64,000 bases of DNA from Epiperipatus broadwayi (lineage: Eukaryota > Onychophora > Udeonychophora > Euonychophora > Peripatidae), in assembly GCA_028023455.1 (NCBI GenBank), contig JAQFVV010012497.1, positions 1,674,001 to 1,738,000 on the forward strand. The letters are read 5' to 3'. How positions within the stretch are numbered: position 1 is the first letter of the stretch; each line of letters opens with the position of its first letter. The notes below the pieces were generated by a model. That model saw only the letters and a list, made by a program, of their open reading frames with translations. It was not told where the DNA came from and searched no databases. Both the position numbers and the translations under genes were made by a program. Below are positions 60,190 through 64,000 of this stretch, one piece after another.

Positions 60190-61860
60190 AATTCTATGTC
60201 ATTGTAAACAGAAATCCACATATATACATATATTTTTTTTAGTTTTTTTTGCCAAAGTCATAGGTATTCAGTTAGATTAGGACTGAAACTACTTAAATAT
60301 ATAATGATTCAACCTAGCACTATATAGGCTGATTAGTCTGAGTTCAAAATTTGATATTTGAAAATAGCCGAATGGAGAACAGCATTAATTTGACTTTCTT
60401 ATCAAGAGAAAACCAATTAGCTAATAAACATTCACAGAGATCTAGGTTGCATTTATTATTGTTTAAATTGTGGAAGAGCATGTATATGCAGAGATTAATA
60501 TTTTTCTTATTGAACAGAAACACAGCCAAAATAATTAGCATGAATAAAAGAAAACATTCAGATTTAACTAATGGTTTGTGATGATGTATCTATAATACAC
60601 AGAGACTATTTGATTATAAAATTAAAAAAATATATTAACAAAGTCTGAAATGAATGTCAGCTTTTTAGCCTAAAGTATTTTATGTTCTTGCCAAGTATTA
60701 TAATTCAACATTATTCTAGCATTCATAGGAACAATCATTTTGTTAATAAAGTTTTGTTTGAGAAATTGTTGAAGTCATAAGCTTCAACCTATCAATTATG
60801 TCCATGATGTATACATTTTTTACTGTATGTTTACCCAGATCTCTAACATCGAACAGATATCTTATTCCTAATAATAATATTCATGATAAACATATTAATA
60901 ATAGATTAGTAGGTCTGAAGAAGTGGTTAGATTAGTTTGGAAATATAATAGATTCAATGACTCCTCTCCCCAAGCTTGGCCCTTTTAAAATAATTTTGTA
61001 GTTTTTTTAAACAGTAGTACATTAACCTATATATATAATGATCAGAAAACAATATACTGATTTCATTCACAGCAATTCAAAGACATCTCTTAAGACCAAG
61101 TTACATAAATATTCTGCATGTGCAATGTGCGAGATAGTTTTTATGACACTGCAATGATTACTCAACAAAAAGAGTTAAGATGTTGAAATCCTGAAATTAA
61201 AGTTGTCAATTAAAAGTTAATAATTTTAATAATGGTAAGAATGATGCTTTTATGTTCTAGTTTATTAAATTACAAAATGTTGTTAAATAAGAAGCTAATA
61301 TTGAGTATCAGGAATTAGTTATGACTTCATATTCCTGAATATTGTTTGGATAAAGGCTTATTAATCTTACTATTATTACAGATAAAACTACTTGTACATT
61401 CTATCATGCATTAATAGCATATCTAAATTCCACTTTATTCTTTTTTTTTTTTTGTCTATAGAATATGTTTCCTGTTCTCTCCTTAATCTCAGAAATCTGA
61501 ATTTTAGAAGAAATTTAGACAAGTACATTCATTTCTCTTTTTTGTTATTTTTAATACTTTTCAAATTTATATAACTCAAGCTTTTTAATAAATGCTTATT
61601 TATTCCCTCCATGAGGGTAATTTATAAACTACATCTAAAAGTTCTTCATTTAAAATAGTTGTAGTCATATTGCAAGAACTAATTTGTCTTATTATTCTAC
61701 ACACTTTTATATAAAAAAATCTTAAAACTTATATATATATCCACACAGAAAACATGAATTTTTATCATGCGATAAATTAAGCACTAAAATTGCACCCATT
61801 ATCTGGCAGTTATCATTTAGGTTTATTTCTGAAATATAGTATTAAGTCAAAAAAAAAATA
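60190..61860. other. AT-rich sequence upstream of the 60-kb unit, no gene seen
   Basis: Overlapping open frames at 60344-60581 on both strands are not protein-like. No element boundary is recognised. Confidence 0.4.
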
Positions 61861-61863
61861 TAC

Positions 61864-61917
61864 CTGTGTTGGTGTCAATTCATTGCCCAAATTAACTTGA
61901 TGGCTCCCATAATGAAT
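61864..61917 (-). CDS. PEBP coding exon a (N-terminal region)
   Basis: Acceptor gttttag|ATTCAT and donor ACACAG|GTAT give 54 bp in phase 0 at both ends, reading IHYGSHQVNLGNELTPTQ. It matches the (V/I)-x-Y-G-x-x-V-x-x-G-N-E-L-T-P-T-Q strand of PEBP. It joins exon b in phase (TQ|VKD) across an intron of about 23.8 kb, which is packed with transposons. The remaining 25-30 N-terminal residues (usually ending in V-P-D-V-I-x-x-x-P) must be in at least one more exon above 61917. I searched 61.9-64.0 kb and found no convincing candidate, so that exon is probably outside the window. Confidence 0.88.
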
Positions 61918-63315
61918 CTAAAACAAATTTTTATATATAAATTTAAAATAATATTAAGAGATGGAGTTATGATTTTTTGTATTATTAAGATTACATCACA
62001 ATTAAAAATTGTTTTAAAGTAAAGGTTTTCTTTATTATAAATAAATATATATATATATAAAGGCTAAACAATTATGATTATTGGAACTAATTGCCTTAAG
62101 GATTATTTTGACAATCAAATAGCTGGGATAGTTACAAGACAATAAAATATACAGAATTATTAGTATAATATATGAAAGGATAAATCAAATACCTCTTGGC
62201 AGTCAACATTTTAAATAAATTAAATCATTATTCTTCTTCTTCATTCTATTTTCTTTTACTTAACTGTCTTCGGCCACTTCAATTAGTCACATCACCACAC
62301 TAAATGTAACAAAGGATTATTCATTTATGCTATCACATTTCTATCCATTAACGATCCAGACTCCAATCTTTATTCTTCTTTGGTTTCTAAATTTTTATTT
62401 TTTACCTTTCTATATTTTTAAAATTTTATTTTGTAGTTAAAATGATCATATTTATTTATGAGTGTTTGATAATGAAAAATGAATTAAATATGAAAATTAT
62501 CTGTAAATAATAATTAAATCACCATGCTAATTAATTTGATATTAAAATTGGAGGTGAAACTGTAAAGACATCAAAGTAATTTTATATATAAAAAAAATTA
62601 TTACAAATATTTTATTTCAGATGCCTCCCCATTATTAAATCAACAACTGTGCTTTGAACATAATGAAAAAAATAGAAAACACTATTTTTTCAGTTATCAG
62701 TAAATAAAATTTGTATATTACTTTAGAGTATGAAATCTCTTATTTTTAAATCTATTAGTAAAAAAAATGAAATTTTTAATAATATGCAATTTATAAAAAT
62801 GTTTCATAGTGTGATCATTAAAAAAAAAAAATGAAAAAAAAGACATTGTTGTACAAAAAGCTAAAACTTTGGATTTTAACTTCAAGCTTATTACTAATTA
62901 AATAAATTATAAATAAATATTTCTCAAAACTTTCTAAAATACTTTTACGATTTTTTTTTTTTAAACTAAATAATTTTCAATACTGGGATAATTAATTGAT
63001 AAATTTAAGATTCAATGTACTTTATATACTTAAATCTAGATTAATAAATAGTTAAAAAATATAAAAAACCTAAAAGATAAAAAGGAAATATTTTCCTGCC
63101 ATACATTACAATAAATACTTTTTTTTTTTATTTGTTAGAAATTAATTAAAAAAATAAACACTGTGTTCATTAATATTATTAAAATGTTTTTATTTGAAAA
63201 ACAATTAGAAACATTAGATTTGGAGGTGTTCATTTAAATTGTTTTATTATTATTATTATTTTTTAAATTTTTAATTAAAAAAATAAAAATAAACAACCTT
63301 ACATTTATTATTTAG

Positions 63316-63447
63316 ATTTCGGGTGTCTATGATGGAAAAAAAGGGAAAGATGGATGGGTTTGGAGTGATTTTGCACTATTTAAGCATGCTGCCAAATTAC
63401 TTGGTTCATACGAAGGGACAATGTCTTTTATTTTTGGATTTTTGTGA
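63316..63447 (+). CDS. Possible terminal exon of an unidentified plus-strand gene
   Basis: After an acceptor-like tttattatttag| the plus strand is open for 43 codons to TGA. It reads ISGVYDGKKGKDGWVWSDFA then LFKHAAKLLGSYEGTMSFIF. AATAAA lies at about 63490-63495, 45 bp after the stop. Codon use is less AT-biased than the surroundings and the composition (Gly, Asp, Trp, Lys) is protein-like. I do not recognise the family, and no other exon of a plus-strand gene is seen to the left. It is therefore weakly supported. A minus-strand frame overlaps it but has no splice or start signals. Confidence 0.2.
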   Translation: MSGVYDGKKGKDGWVWSDFALFKHAAKLLGSYEGTMSFIFGFL

Positions 63448-63794
63448 AGTAAAAAGCAAACAACTATCGGCCAATTGGTGGGAATCCAAATAAAGAAGAA
63501 AAAAATTTCAACCATTTTTTAAACTTCTTGTTTCAAAGTCAGCTAGTTTATTTTTATTTGCCTGTTAGATTTGTAATTTGTACTTGAATGTAACTGACAG
63601 TTATTATTTTCATAAAATTTGACATTACTTCTATAATTGACCATATTTCCCCCTCCCTCTCCTCACTTTTTAAAAAGGAAATAAAAAAGAAATTTAAAAA
63701 TTTTAAAGACAAATAAAAAAAGATTGTTTGAAATTATATATAAATTAATTTTGTAAGTCAATAATTAGATAGTTTGTAATGATGATATATTAGA

Positions 63795-64000
63795 TGTGAC
63801 AATATATTGAACTATTTCTATCATTTATCAGTAAATGTTGAATGTATAGAAAATTTTAAACTTTATTTAAACTTTTCAATACAAACAATTTGTTAGTAAT
63901 AACACACAAATAGACAACACAGGTTTGTAATTACACAGCATTTTGAATAGTATTATTCTCCACTCTTTTTCAGGTATTGCTGACCTGACCAGTGACAGTA
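63795..64000 (-). mobile_element. SINE copy, minus strand, cut by the window end
   Basis: Forward: ttgaactatttctatcattt, gtatagaaaattttaaactt, tattattctccactcttttt and tgctgacctgaccagtgaca. This is tail then body of the SINE family. The tRNA-like head would lie beyond 64000. Confidence 0.6.

Noticed and set aside
60344-60581. Overlapping 65- and 76-codon frames on opposite strands
   Set aside because: Mirror-image frames in AT-rich DNA with no family wording or splice context.
1-64000. CRISPR arrays, operons, prokaryotic mobile elements
   Set aside because: Introns, SINEs and LINEs show an animal nuclear genome. The repeats seen are dispersed or tandem transposon pieces, without evenly spaced short repeats and unique spacers.

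Overview
This window is animal nuclear DNA, very AT-rich, with single coding exons separated by long intergenic or intronic stretches that are mostly decayed transposons. The recognisable host protein is a phosphatidylethanolamine-binding protein (PEBP). Its wording (for example the [10 protein letters not shown] and [14 protein letters not shown] stretches) reads most like arthropod homologues, so an arthropod with a large, AT-rich genome is my best guess, but the species is not determined. A SPEF1 start exon shows the lineage makes axonemes. There are no bacterial features, rRNA genes, genuine tRNA genes or CRISPR arrays.

Layout. (1) 0.8-1.3 kb: the first coding exon of SPEF1 on the minus strand, with RFX X-box-like motifs on both sides; the rest of that gene lies off the left edge. 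(2) 2-24 kb: transposon graveyard. It holds LINE remnants, fold-back elements, a hAT deletion derivative, an RTE-like LINE tail, a Penelope-like fragment with a GIY-YIG remnant, and copies of a tRNA-headed SINE. (3) 24.1-30.0 kb: five copies of one non-LTR retrotransposon, all antisense, head to tail, each truncated at a different 5' point. (4) 31.6-61.9 kb: four coding exons of the PEBP gene on the minus strand, spread over 30 kb, with introns of about 23.8 kb, 86 bp and 5.9 kb. Its N-terminal exon is not identified.

The PEBP introns hold a GC-richer block at 36 kb that may be a small nested gene and an 889-bp hAT element with a perfect 8-bp target duplication. They also hold a 41.3-48.6 kb structure with 1.85-kb direct repeats, interrupted by a 1.2-kb TIR transposon that carries a LINE tail. 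Next comes a dead Ty3/gypsy element at 49.2-55.2 kb with LTRs and protease, RT, RNase H and integrase pieces. A possible minus-strand promoter with four ACGTCA motifs lies at 60.1 kb, with two spliced-looking exons below it.

I found no convincing new multi-gene system. The items most worth a second look are the head-to-tail LINE array, the long-terminal-repeat structure at 41-48 kb, the tRNA-headed SINE family, the 60-kb promoter unit and the 36-kb block.
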